Shown here: in pieces, positions 50,358 to 58,101 of the stretch
Layout: each line of letters begins with the position of its first letter
Position numbering within the stretch: position 1 is the stretch's first letter
Source of the DNA: JACVRN01 sp036389255
GTDB taxonomy: Bacteria; Acidobacteriota; Blastocatellia; Pyrinomonadales; Pyrinomonadaceae
Length of the DNA: 64,000 nt
NCBI GenBank assembly: GCA_036389255.1
Contig: DASVQI010000036.1
Coordinates: forward strand, 248,001 to 312,000
Direction of reading: 5' to 3'
Notes under the pieces: generated by a model
The model's input: only the letters and a program-made list of their open reading frames with translations
Databases searched by the model: none
What the model was told of the DNA's origin: nothing
Position numbers and translations under genes: made by a program

Positions 50358-50903
50358 TTAAGATAGGCTCAAGTGAGAATCGCTCCGGTCGTTGGCCTCT
50401 GCATACGACGCCAGAAATCTTTCCACCTCGGCTTGAGAGCGCAGCCAGATGATTCTCTTTTCTACGCGATTCGCTTCAAGCATCCTGACTATCTTAAGCC
50501 GCGTGCGGCGCGGGTAATTCCAAATCCACAGGATGAATTCCAACGTCAATCTTTCCGGGCAGCCTTCGGCCATGTCCGGCCTGCTCTTCTTGCGATACAT
50601 GAGCGCTCGCTTGAACACTCGCCAGAGGCAGACGGTGCGAGGCATGTCCAGAAATATCACCGTGTCACACGCCCGAACTCTCATGTCAAGAGTGCCTGAG
50701 TAATTCCCGTCCATAATCCACGCGTCGCCTTTGAGCATCTCTTCGACGGTTTCTCGCCACTCGGGCTTAGGCGTCTCGACCCATCCGGCGTGCCAGTAGA
50801 ATTTGTCCAGATGCAGGATTTCTATCTTAAGCAGCGAGCCCAATCGTCTGGCCAGCGTAGACTTGCCCGCGCCGCCCGGCCCGATTACCAGAACCTTTCT
50901 CAT
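50358..50903 (-). CDS. P-loop NTPase, adenylate-kinase-like (FlaR/topology-modulation family)
   Basis: 181-residue P-loop protein. Walker A GPGGAGKST (about 8-16), LHLDKFYWHAGW, WIMDGNYSGTLDMR (the family's substrate-binding GNY), VIFLDMPR (Walker B) and RRTRLKIV. The family is annotated as FlaR or DNA topology modulation; the real substrate is unknown. Starts at ATG 50903. Downstream on the same strand is the XRE gene, in the opposite orientation. Confidence 0.85.
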   Translation of the reverse strand: MRKVLVIGPGGAGKSTLARRLGSLLKIEILHLDKFYWHAGWVETPKPEWRETVEEMLKGDAWIMDGNYSGTLDMRVRACDTVIFLDMPRTVCLWRVFKRALMYRKKSRPDMAEGCPERLTLEFILWIWNYPRRTRLKIVRMLEANRVEKRIIWLRSQAEVERFLASYAEANDRSDSHLSLS

Positions 50904-50943
50904 GGATTTCGATAGCTGTCCTGAAGCCTTGAAGCGTTGAAGA

Positions 50944-51057
50944 TTAGCGTAAGGCGCGCACGAGCAGAACGATTAAGAGGCCGACGAGGACGGGCGCGAG
51001 CGTGAGCGCAAGAATCCAGACGGCCTCAATCTTGAAGTAGGAGCGCGGCAATCTCAT
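50944..51057 (-). CDS. Very small membrane protein (37 aa)
   Basis: Read directly from the sequence: AAGGAGAG five bases before ATG 51057, then MRLPRSYFKIEAVWILALTL and APVLVGLLIVLLVRALR, stop TAA 50944-50946. A basic N-terminus is followed by one membrane helix and a basic end. It sits between cmk (stop 51109) and the P-loop gene (start 50903) on the same strand. No family recognised. Confidence 0.6.
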   Translation of the reverse strand: MRLPRSYFKIEAVWILALTLAPVLVGLLIVLLVRALR

Positions 51058-51108
51058 GATTCTCTCCTTTGGTCAGAGCATTACCAAGCTCTGCTCTTAG
51101 CTCTGCTC

Positions 51109-51792
51109 TTAAGTTGCGTGTGTTTGCTTGCCCGACTCCCTCTCGCGTATGACACTGAGCATGCGCTCTGCGACTTCCTCTATGGAGAGGTCTGTGGAGT
51201 CTATGACGACTGCGTTGTCCGCGATGGCTAATGGCGAATCCTCGCGCGTAGAGTCTCTCTGGTCGCGCGTGGTGATGTCCGTGAGCGTCTCTTCAAAGGT
51301 CACATCGCGTTCCCTCAGACGGTCTTCCCTGAAGCGGCGCGAGGCTCGCTCCTGCGGCTGAGCAGTCAGAAAGAATTTTATGTCCGCGTCGGGAAAGACC
51401 ACGGTGCCTATGTCTCGCCCGTCGAGCACGACCCGCCCGCGACGGCCCATCTTGCGCTGGCGCTCGACCAGCGTGCGCCGCACCTCCGGGATGGTGGAGA
51501 TGACTGAGGCCGCGTGGCTGACCTCTTCCGTCCTAATCTCTTCCGAGATGTCCCGCCCGTTCAGACTGACGCGCAGCGAGTCGGGGTCGCCTTCCAGCTT
51601 GATGTCCGCGCCTTCTGCGACGGCCACCACTCTTTGCGCGTCGTTTAAGCCGACCTTCGATTCGATGACGGCTAACGCGACGGCCCTGTACATAGCGCCC
51701 GTGTCAATGTACAGGTAGCCCAACTCGCGCGCAATCATGCGCCCCAGCGTTGATTTGCCCGCACCCGACGGGCCGTCTATTGCGATTATCAT
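51109..51792 (-). CDS. cmk: Cytidylate kinase
   Basis: Phosphorylates CMP and dCMP. P-loop GPSGAGKST (about 7-15), YIDTGAMYRAVAL, the substrate block VVLDGRDIGTVVFPDADIKFFL, and RREDR-like lid residues (RRFREDRLRERD). 227 residues, bacterial type. The threonine aldolase stop is nine bases upstream, so the two are cotranscribed. Confidence 0.95.
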   Translation of the reverse strand: MIIAIDGPSGAGKSTLGRMIARELGYLYIDTGAMYRAVALAVIESKVGLNDAQRVVAVAEGADIKLEGDPDSLRVSLNGRDISEEIRTEEVSHAASVISTIPEVRRTLVERQRKMGRRGRVVLDGRDIGTVVFPDADIKFFLTAQPQERASRRFREDRLRERDVTFEETLTDITTRDQRDSTREDSPLAIADNAVVIDSTDLSIEEVAERMLSVIRERESGKQTHAT

Positions 51793-51801
51793 CCCTTTTA
51801 T

Positions 51802-52842
51802 TTAAGTACCGGAGTTTAGACTTTTCTTTATCGCCCGAAGCGCCTTGTCTATATCTTCGCTTGAGACATCATAGTGCGTGACCATGCGAATTGACGAGCC
51901 GAAGCCGGAAGCCAGCACGCCCGACGCCTTAAGCCGCTCGCAAATCTCGTCAGCCGTCTTTCCCGTTTCGGAGATGTCGAAGAGGACTATGTTGGTGACT
52001 ACGCGTTCGGGGTCAATCGCCACGCCGGGCAGTTCTGCAAGCCCCAGCGCGAGCCGCTTTGCATTCTCGTGGTCTTCGGGTAATCGTTGCGGCGTCTCTT
52101 CCAGCGCGACCAAGCCTGCGGCCGCGAGAACTCCAGCCTGTCGCATGCCGCCGCCCAGAAGCTTGCGCCAGCATCTGGCCTCGTCTATGAAGGCGCGCGT
52201 GCCAAGGAGCATGGAGCCAACGGGCGCGCCGAGCGCTTTTGAAAGACAGAACATCACGGAATCAACGGGCCGCGCAAGCTCCGCCACTGGAGACTCAAGC
52301 GCGCAGCTCGCGTTGAAGATTCGCGCGCCGTCCAGATGCACTGGAATCTTGAGCGAGTGAGCGCGCTCGCAAATCTCTTCCGTTCTCTCTGCGGTCATCA
52401 GAGTCCCGCCCGCCAGGTTGTGCGAATTCTCAAGCGCAAGCATCCCCGTCGGCGCGACGTAATAAGCAGAGGCCGTGTGCAGCGCTCCTTCTATATCTTC
52501 CCACGCGAGGATGCCGCTTCCGTCGCCGCTCTTAACGGGACGCGCGAGCGCTCCGGAGACTGCGGACATCGCCGCCATCTCGAAATTGTAGATGTGCCCG
52601 CGCTCTTCTATGATGACTTCCGTGCCGGGGCGCGTGTGAAGCTTGACGGCAATCTGGTTCCCCATGGAGCCCGTCGGCACAAAGAGCGCGGCCTCTTTGT
52701 CGAAGATTTCAGCCGCCCGCTCCTGCAAGCGGTTGACAGTAGGGTCTTCGCCGTACACGTCGTCGCCAACTTCCGCATCCATCATGGCCCGCCGCATGGC
52801 GGGTGTGGGTCTGGTCACGGTATCGCTTCGTAAATCAATCAT
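51802..52842 (-). CDS. ltaE: Low-specificity L-threonine aldolase (PLP-dependent)
   Basis: Cleaves L-threonine/L-allo-threonine to glycine and acetaldehyde. It starts MIDLRSDTVTRPTPAMRRAM, the family N-terminus, from ATG 52842 (a TTG at 52857 is the only longer start). GDDVYGEDPT, HLDGARIFNA and the PLP lysine in LSKALGAPVGS are intact. 346 residues. Confidence 0.92.
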   Translation of the reverse strand: MIDLRSDTVTRPTPAMRRAMMDAEVGDDVYGEDPTVNRLQERAAEIFDKEAALFVPTGSMGNQIAVKLHTRPGTEVIIEERGHIYNFEMAAMSAVSGALARPVKSGDGSGILAWEDIEGALHTASAYYVAPTGMLALENSHNLAGGTLMTAERTEEICERAHSLKIPVHLDGARIFNASCALESPVAELARPVDSVMFCLSKALGAPVGSMLLGTRAFIDEARCWRKLLGGGMRQAGVLAAAGLVALEETPQRLPEDHENAKRLALGLAELPGVAIDPERVVTNIVLFDISETGKTADEICERLKASGVLASGFGSSIRMVTHYDVSSEDIDKALRAIKKSLNSGT

Positions 52843-52883
52843 AATAGCAACCGGCAATCAGCTTTCAGGTTAATAAGGATAGC

Positions 52884-54038
52884 TCAAACGAACGCGGCGA
52901 ATACTTCATTCGAAAGGAGCGCGCCCGTGCGAGTCAGCTTCAGGAGGTCGCCTGTCATCTCTATCAACCCAGCTTCCTCAAGACGCGATAGGTCGTCGGC
53001 CCTCTCTTTACGTAAATCAACGCCGAAGCGCGCAAGGTGCTCGCGCAAGTCTATGCCGCGCAGCAGTCTGAGGCCCAGAAAGACCGCTTCGGCCTGCGCG
53101 TCCTCTTGGCTCAGCTCCAACGATTCGACAAGGGGGCTCAGCCCCTCTTCAATCAGCGCAGTGTAGCGCGCGGCGTCTCGCTCGTTAGACCACCTGCGAC
53201 GCGCGCCGTCATAAGAGTGAGCGGAACAACCGAAGCCGTATGTCGGATGGCCCAGCCAGTATTTGGAGTTGTGACGCGACTCGAAGCCCGGAAGCGAGAG
53301 ATTCGAAATCTCATAATGACCGTATCCCGCGCTTGATGCTTCGTGCAGCATCAGCCGGTACATCTCTGCGGCAAGGTCGTCGTCGGGCAAAGGCAGCCGC
53401 CCCTGTCTTATCTGGTCTGCGAGCGGCGTGCCCTCGTGAACTTCCAGCAGATAAAAGGAGAGATGTTCGGGCCTTAGCTTCAATGCTTCGTCAAGATTGC
53501 GCGACCACTGCTGAAGCGTCTGGCGCGGCAAGCCCGCAATCAGGTCGAAGCTTACGTTATCGAATCCCGCCTCACGCAGGTAGTTGATTGTGAGGCGCAC
53601 GTCTTCGGCCGTGTGTGTGCGCCCAAGCTGGCGAAGCTCCGCATCATCGAAGGTCTGCGCGCCGAAGCTTGCGCGCGTGACGCCCAAGCGCCGGAACTCG
53701 CGCAAGCTTTCAGGCGTAAGCGTGCCCGGATTCATCTCCATAGTCACTTCCGCGCCCTGCGAGATGCGAAAGCGCTCGTGTACAGCTTCAAGAATAGTCT
53801 CGACCTGTGCAGGCGAAAGCAGGGACGGCGTGCCGCCGCCGAAGTAGATTGTGTCGGCCTCGTGCGCTTCATTCTCAAGCGCCGGGAATGCTCTTATCTC
53901 ATGCGTCAGGGCGTGAACGTAGCGCTCCGCCAGAGGCGCACTGTAAGTTCCCGTGGCGAAATCGCAGTAGGAGCAGCGCGCTCTACAGAAAGGGATGTGT
54001 ATGTAGATTCCTGCCGGGCTCATCTTGGAAGACGACAT
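52884..54038 (-). CDS. hemW: HemW-like radical SAM protein (coproporphyrinogen dehydrogenase family)
   Basis: Radical SAM protein of the HemN/HemW group; HemW is thought to insert heme rather than oxidise coproporphyrinogen. The cluster motif CRARCSYC follows IYIHIPF; YFGGGTPSLL and EMNPGTL are also present. 384 residues. The second Met (54023) may be the true start, since a TATAAT on this strand overlaps the first. The next gene downstream is ltaE. Confidence 0.9.
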   Translation of the reverse strand: MSSSKMSPAGIYIHIPFCRARCSYCDFATGTYSAPLAERYVHALTHEIRAFPALENEAHEADTIYFGGGTPSLLSPAQVETILEAVHERFRISQGAEVTMEMNPGTLTPESLREFRRLGVTRASFGAQTFDDAELRQLGRTHTAEDVRLTINYLREAGFDNVSFDLIAGLPRQTLQQWSRNLDEALKLRPEHLSFYLLEVHEGTPLADQIRQGRLPLPDDDLAAEMYRLMLHEASSAGYGHYEISNLSLPGFESRHNSKYWLGHPTYGFGCSAHSYDGARRRWSNERDAARYTALIEEGLSPLVESLELSQEDAQAEAVFLGLRLLRGIDLREHLARFGVDLRKERADDLSRLEEAGLIEMTGDLLKLTRTGALLSNEVFAAFV

Positions 54039-54354
54039 TATAACATGCGCGCGCGGCCGGGTGCGCTCCGGGCGGGATAAGGATTCAAGGGCTAACGAAC
54101 GGGAAATCGGCCTCGGGGTGTATGAATCTTTACGGAGTGTATAAATTTTGTGCGAGTCATGCGCGCCTTTTGCTTAAAGGCTTGCAAATTTCTAAGGAAA
54201 ACAGGGGCTTTGGACAGAGACGGGGCGCGGCATGGCGGTTGATTATATATGACCGGAAGAACAAGGGGAACGTACTAAGGAGCTACGGGTTGAGGCTTTC
54301 CTCAGAGTCGTGGCTTCACTTTGGACTGAGAACTGAAAGGGAGGAGTTTTTTTG
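54039..54354. other. Intergenic space before the Q/N/G/P repeat gene
   Basis: AT-rich for the region (TATAAA at 54140, TATATAT at 54244). It probably holds the promoter for the gene at 54355, but no paired -35/-10 is clear. A 77-codon frame at 54122 overlaps the next start; it lacks a good Shine-Dalgarno and is not called. Confidence 0.5.
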
Positions 54355-54636
54355 ATGGCAGACCAACAGAATCAGAATAAGGGTCAGGCACAGGGCGCGA
54401 GCGCAGGCGCTGATGCTCAGGCAGGCGGCGGAACCAACGCTCAGCAGCAGGGCAACCAGCCTCAAGGCAATCAACCGCAAGGCAATCAGCCGCAGGGTAA
54501 TCAACCGCAGGGCCAGACCGGACAGGGCGCTCAAGGCTCATCACAGCAGAACAACCAGCAGGGAAGCTCGCAGCAGAGCGGCTCTCAACAGAGCGGTGGG
54601 TCAAAGCAAGGCAATGAGGGCGGACAGAATCGCTAA
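54355..54636 (+). CDS. Low-complexity Q/G/N/P/S-rich repeat protein
   Basis: 93 residues with no aromatic residue or predicted helix. Starts MADQQNQNKG, then alanine/glycine-rich, four exact GNQPQ repeats (54451-54510), then Gln/Ser-rich (SSQQNNQQGSSQQSGSQQSG). GGGAGGAG lies eight bases before ATG 54355. It resembles small stress-related or matrix proteins, possibly one that forms condensates. It is convergent with the dipeptidase, with a terminator between. Confidence 0.7.
   Translation: MADQQNQNKGQAQGASAGADAQAGGGTNAQQQGNQPQGNQPQGNQPQGNQPQGQTGQGAQGSSQQNNQQGSSQQSGSQQSGGSKQGNEGGQNR
54451..54510 (+). repeat. Four 15-bp tandem repeats coding for GNQPQ
   Basis: GGCAACCAGCCTCAA and three near-copies. 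Silent third-position changes among the units show that the amino-acid repeat, not just the DNA, has been kept. Confidence 0.85.
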
Positions 54637-54676
54637 GCGCGGTTTTCGTGTCGCTCAATTTTTTTATCCGGCAACA

Positions 54677-54722
54677 GAAAGCGCATGACGTAGTCACTTG
54701 ACCGCGCTATGCGCTTTCTTTA
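54677..54722. terminator. Bidirectional terminator
   Basis: GAAAGCGCAT (54677-54686) pairs perfectly with ATGCGCTTTC (54709-54718), then TTTAG. It lies between the convergent genes ending at 54636 and 54762. Confidence 0.8.
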
Positions 54723-54761
54723 GCTCGCTTCCCTGAAAGAGCCTTGTCTTAGCCGGGGACG

Positions 54762-56099
54762 TTACTGCTTCTTTATCTCAAGTCTTCGCTGGCTGCCTTC
54801 GCCGCTAATGGTGCGGCTCGAACGGCGCGCAACCTCTTCGGCCTGTGCGAAGGCGCGCATTAGATTTTCCCCCAGCACCTTTCGTATATCCTGCTCGCTA
54901 TAGCCGCGCCTGAGCAGCTCGTAAGTTATGTTCGGCAGTTGCGCCACGTCCTGCATGCCTTCCGGCAGGCTGGGCACGCCGTCAAAGTCCGAGCCGAGGC
55001 CGACATGGTCTATGCCTGCGACTTTGGCTATGTGGTCTATGTGGTCAATCAGGACGGAGAGCGGCGTCACGGGCAGAGGGTTGGCCGCGAGCAGCTTGTC
55101 GCGCTCTTCGCGCAGGCGAGTTGGATTCTCCTTGTACTGCTCGTTCAGGGCATCAAGCTGCGGCTTGAGCCTCGCGTTTCGCTCGGCTGCCGCATCAATC
55201 ACCTTCTGGTCTATGAAGCCGGGATAGAAGTTGACCATCACCACGCCGCCGTTTTTTGCTATGCGGCGCAGCAGCTCGTCCGGGATGTTGCGGCGATGAT
55301 TCGCAAGCGCACGCGCCGAAGAGTGAGAGGCAATGACGGGCGCGGTCGAGACATCCAGCACGTCCGACATCGTTTTGTCCGAAACGTGCGAGATGTCCAC
55401 GAACATTCCCAGCCTGTTCATCTCGCGCACGACCTCCCGCCCGAAGTCCGACAACCCGTTGTGGCGCGAAGTGTCGCAGCAGGAATCAGCCCAGTCGTTC
55501 GTGTTGTTGTGCGTCAACGTCATGTAGCGTATCCCCAGACGATAGAAGTCGCGCAGGGCCGCCAGAGAGTTTTCTATGGCGTGGCCGCCTTCGATGCCCA
55601 TGAGCGCGGCGATTCTCTTCTGTCGCTTGGCGCGGCGTATCTCGGCCGTGGAGGCCGCCATGATGAAATCGTTCGGGTAGCGCTCCGACAGGCGATAGAC
55701 GCTGTCAATCATGTCCATAGCTCGCCGCGCGGAGCCGCCCTCTTTGGCGAATCTCTGGTCTACATAGATTGAGAAGAACTGCCCGGTGACGCCTCCCTGC
55801 TTCATGCGCGCAATGTCCGTGTGATACTTGCCCACGGAAGGCGTGCCTAAATCGTAGCCTTCGTCAATCATGGGCGAAGTGATGTCGTTGTGGCCGTCAA
55901 CTACAATCGCCTTGCGATGAATCTCAAGCGCGCGCCGCCACAGCCGCTCGTCTCTCTGTGGCTGAGGAGCCGTAGAGGACGCCGCCTGTTGTTCCGCCGA
56001 AACTCCTGCGCGTGAGCCCGTAAGCCCGAGCGCGAGAAGTGATAGAAGCAGCAGGGCGAGCCCCGCAAATTTAGCCAGTCGAGGATTCTTTCTGTTCAT
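54762..56099 (-). CDS. Membrane dipeptidase (renal dipeptidase family M19), secreted
   Basis: Zinc peptidase cleaving dipeptides or N-acyl D-amino acids. A signal peptide (1-35, hydrophobic LALLLLSLLALGLTG) precedes the M19 barrel. Metal ligands are visible in VVDGHNDI, GIEGGHAIE, DISHVSD and VIASHSSARALANHRRN; the distal Asp is in GLGSDFDGV. 445 residues. A TATAAA four bases upstream may act as a -10 box. Confidence 0.93.
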   Translation of the reverse strand: MNRKNPRLAKFAGLALLLLSLLALGLTGSRAGVSAEQQAASSTAPQPQRDERLWRRALEIHRKAIVVDGHNDITSPMIDEGYDLGTPSVGKYHTDIARMKQGGVTGQFFSIYVDQRFAKEGGSARRAMDMIDSVYRLSERYPNDFIMAASTAEIRRAKRQKRIAALMGIEGGHAIENSLAALRDFYRLGIRYMTLTHNNTNDWADSCCDTSRHNGLSDFGREVVREMNRLGMFVDISHVSDKTMSDVLDVSTAPVIASHSSARALANHRRNIPDELLRRIAKNGGVVMVNFYPGFIDQKVIDAAAERNARLKPQLDALNEQYKENPTRLREERDKLLAANPLPVTPLSVLIDHIDHIAKVAGIDHVGLGSDFDGVPSLPEGMQDVAQLPNITYELLRRGYSEQDIRKVLGENLMRAFAQAEEVARRSSRTISGEGSQRRLEIKKQ

Positions 56100-56162
56100 C
56101 GTTTATAGGAAAAATGTTTCAACCGAGATGGCGCGAGCGCTTGAAGGCTCACAGCCCTATTC

Positions 56163-57782
56163 TTAAAGGACGAGTTCGGAATGGATGTCGCTCTTGCTCT
56201 GCTTGTCACGCTTGCTCTGTTTGTCCTGATACATGGCCTTGTCAGCCTGCGAGATTAGCTCTTCGAGCGAGCCGCCGCTTTCAGGGTCGAAATGTACCAC
56301 GCCGACACTCAAAGACAAATCGAAGGGGCGCGAGTCCTGCCGCTTGTATTCTTCAAGCTTCTCCCAGAGGCGCGCGGTGACGGCAGGATTCGCGGGAGCT
56401 TCGTAATCCTCAAGGGCTAGGATGGTGAACTCGTCGCCGCTCAAGCGGGCTATTATGTCCGACTCGCGGAACGATTTCTTCAGAATCTCCGCCACCGTTC
56501 GAAGCGCCTCGTCCCCGGCCCTGTGGCCCAAGCGGTCGTTTATCTGCTTGAGGCCGTCAAGGTCTGCGAAGACCAGCGTGAAGCCGTGGCCTGTGCGCTG
56601 CGTGAGACGCACCTGCTGCTCTGCCAGCGCCAGAAAACCTCTGCGGTTATAAAGGCCCGTCAGGTCGTCCAGAAGAGAGAGGCTTCTGAGTGTCTCTTCC
56701 GTGCGCTTGCGCTCCGTGATGTCGCGCGCGATGCCCTGCACGCCCACGGGCTGGCCGCCCTTTAGTATGACGCGCGTACTTACTTCAAGCGGGATGCGCC
56801 GCCCGTCTTTGGCGAAGATTTCCAGCTCGTAGCGAGTGGGAAGCTCGTCCTCGGACTTGAGCTCTATCATCTCGCGCGCGGTCTTTAGATACTTGGGCAA
56901 GACCACCTGCGCTATGTTAAGCCCCAGCGCCTCATCCAGCGTGTAGCCCGTGATGCGCTGGCCCGCCAGATTCAGAGAAGTGAAGTTGCCCTTCAGGTCA
57001 TGAGTGTAGACAAGGTCGTTGGCGTTCTCGAAAAGCTCTCGGTAGCGCTCTTCGGATTCGCGCAGAGCCTCTTCGGCCAGCTTGCGCTTCGTGATGTCGC
57101 GCGCGATGCCCTGCACGCCCACCGGCTTTCCCTCTTCGTAGATGAGCTGCGTGCTTATCTCAAGCGGCACCCGCCGCCCGTCCTTCGTGATTACCTCAAG
57201 TTGGTAGAAGGTCTGAGGCTTCACGTCCGCAAGCTTGCTGGCCAGCATGCCGCGAGCCAGCTCAAGATATTCCGGCGCGACTACGTCTGTGACATTCATC
57301 TTCAAAGCCTCTTCGCGCGTGTAGCCCGTGATGCGCTCTCCGACCTTGTTTATTGAGGTGTAGTTACCCTCAAGGTCGTGGACGTAGATGATGTCGTTGG
57401 CGTTCTCGAAAAGCTCACGAAGACTCTCTTCCGAGCTTCTGAGCTTCTCTTCCGCAGCCTTGCGCGTTGAGAAGAGCCAGACGAAGAGCAGCGAGTTGAA
57501 GATGAAGACCAGCAGCCGCAGAAAGTCGGCGCGGCTTGAGAAGCTCAAGCTGTGTAGCGGCTGTATTAGAAAGAGCTTGCTGATGAATGCCGACAGAGCC
57601 GTCGCGGCCAGCCCCGGCCCGTAGCCCCCGCGCCATGCGCTCAGAAGGACTGCGAAAAAGAGCAGCACGAAGGGCGTCTCGCGCATCTCCGGCCAGAGCA
57701 CAAGCGTTATTACAAGGCTGGCTGTCACTAGAAGAATCGAGAGCAGATAACCAAACAGTGGATAGTGTTTCTGGTCGGGCAT
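56163..57782 (-). CDS. DUF4118-PAS-PAS-GGDEF sensor diguanylate cyclase
   Basis: Membrane sensor that makes cyclic di-GMP. The N-terminus has about four helices in the DUF4118 (KdpD-like) pattern, then a linker helix. Two nearly identical PAS domains follow (about 120-240 and 247-365; both have LFENANDIIYVHDL/LVYTHDL and RDITKRK/RDITERK ends). The GGDEF domain has LLDDLTGLYNRRG, FADLDGLKQIND and SGDEF; the RxxD inhibitory site (RESD) precedes it. The C-terminus is Lys/Ser/Gln-rich. It is divergent from acs. Confidence 0.9.
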   Translation of the reverse strand: MPDQKHYPLFGYLLSILLVTASLVITLVLWPEMRETPFVLLFFAVLLSAWRGGYGPGLAATALSAFISKLFLIQPLHSLSFSSRADFLRLLVFIFNSLLFVWLFSTRKAAEEKLRSSEESLRELFENANDIIYVHDLEGNYTSINKVGERITGYTREEALKMNVTDVVAPEYLELARGMLASKLADVKPQTFYQLEVITKDGRRVPLEISTQLIYEEGKPVGVQGIARDITKRKLAEEALRESEERYRELFENANDLVYTHDLKGNFTSLNLAGQRITGYTLDEALGLNIAQVVLPKYLKTAREMIELKSEDELPTRYELEIFAKDGRRIPLEVSTRVILKGGQPVGVQGIARDITERKRTEETLRSLSLLDDLTGLYNRRGFLALAEQQVRLTQRTGHGFTLVFADLDGLKQINDRLGHRAGDEALRTVAEILKKSFRESDIIARLSGDEFTILALEDYEAPANPAVTARLWEKLEEYKRQDSRPFDLSLSVGVVHFDPESGGSLEELISQADKAMYQDKQSKRDKQSKSDIHSELVL

Positions 57783-58101
57783 GGTCTTTAACCGGAGGCG
57801 AGGGGCTCTTTCCGGACTTGTTTAAGATGTCCCGGCGGCTTAAAAAGTTGGCGGATTGCTGACCGCCAAACCTTGACGCGGGGGCGCAAAGGCTTTTGCT
57901 CCGCACTTCGCGGGGGAAGCGCAGGCCCTCCGCGCTCCCCTCTTTTATCATATTCCATGCAGATTTTGTGCAGGCTAATCGTTGTCGCATAGCGACCTTC
58001 TGTGGTACATCCTAGAGGCACGGGATTCAGTTCGGACACTTTCAGGGCTTACTGCAAGGCGCTGCGTCGTCATAATTTCTACGGGGAGTTGTTTGCGGAT
58101 T
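57783..58101. other. Divergent space between the sensor and acs
   Basis: Contains a hairpin TTGGCGG-CCGCCAA (57848-57854/57863-57869), then CGCGGGGGCGCAAAGGC and a second GC-rich hairpin. It could hold a structured leader, but I recognise no riboswitch. GGGGAG (58083-58088) lies 13 bases before acs. Confidence 0.5.
57848..57869. repeat. Short perfect hairpin in the divergent space
   Basis: TTGGCGG (57848-57854) pairs with CCGCCAA (57863-57869) around ATTGCTGA. Confidence 0.6.

Noticed and set aside
54122..54355. A 77-codon plus-strand frame ending at the repeat gene
   Set aside because: Weak initiation site, AT-rich promoter-like composition, no domain; overlaps the Shine-Dalgarno of the next gene.
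57870..57920. Bases resembling a c-di-GMP (GEMM) riboswitch core (GGGGGCGCAAAGGC)
   Set aside because: The order of the conserved segments and the tetraloop stem do not match; only a short stretch agrees.
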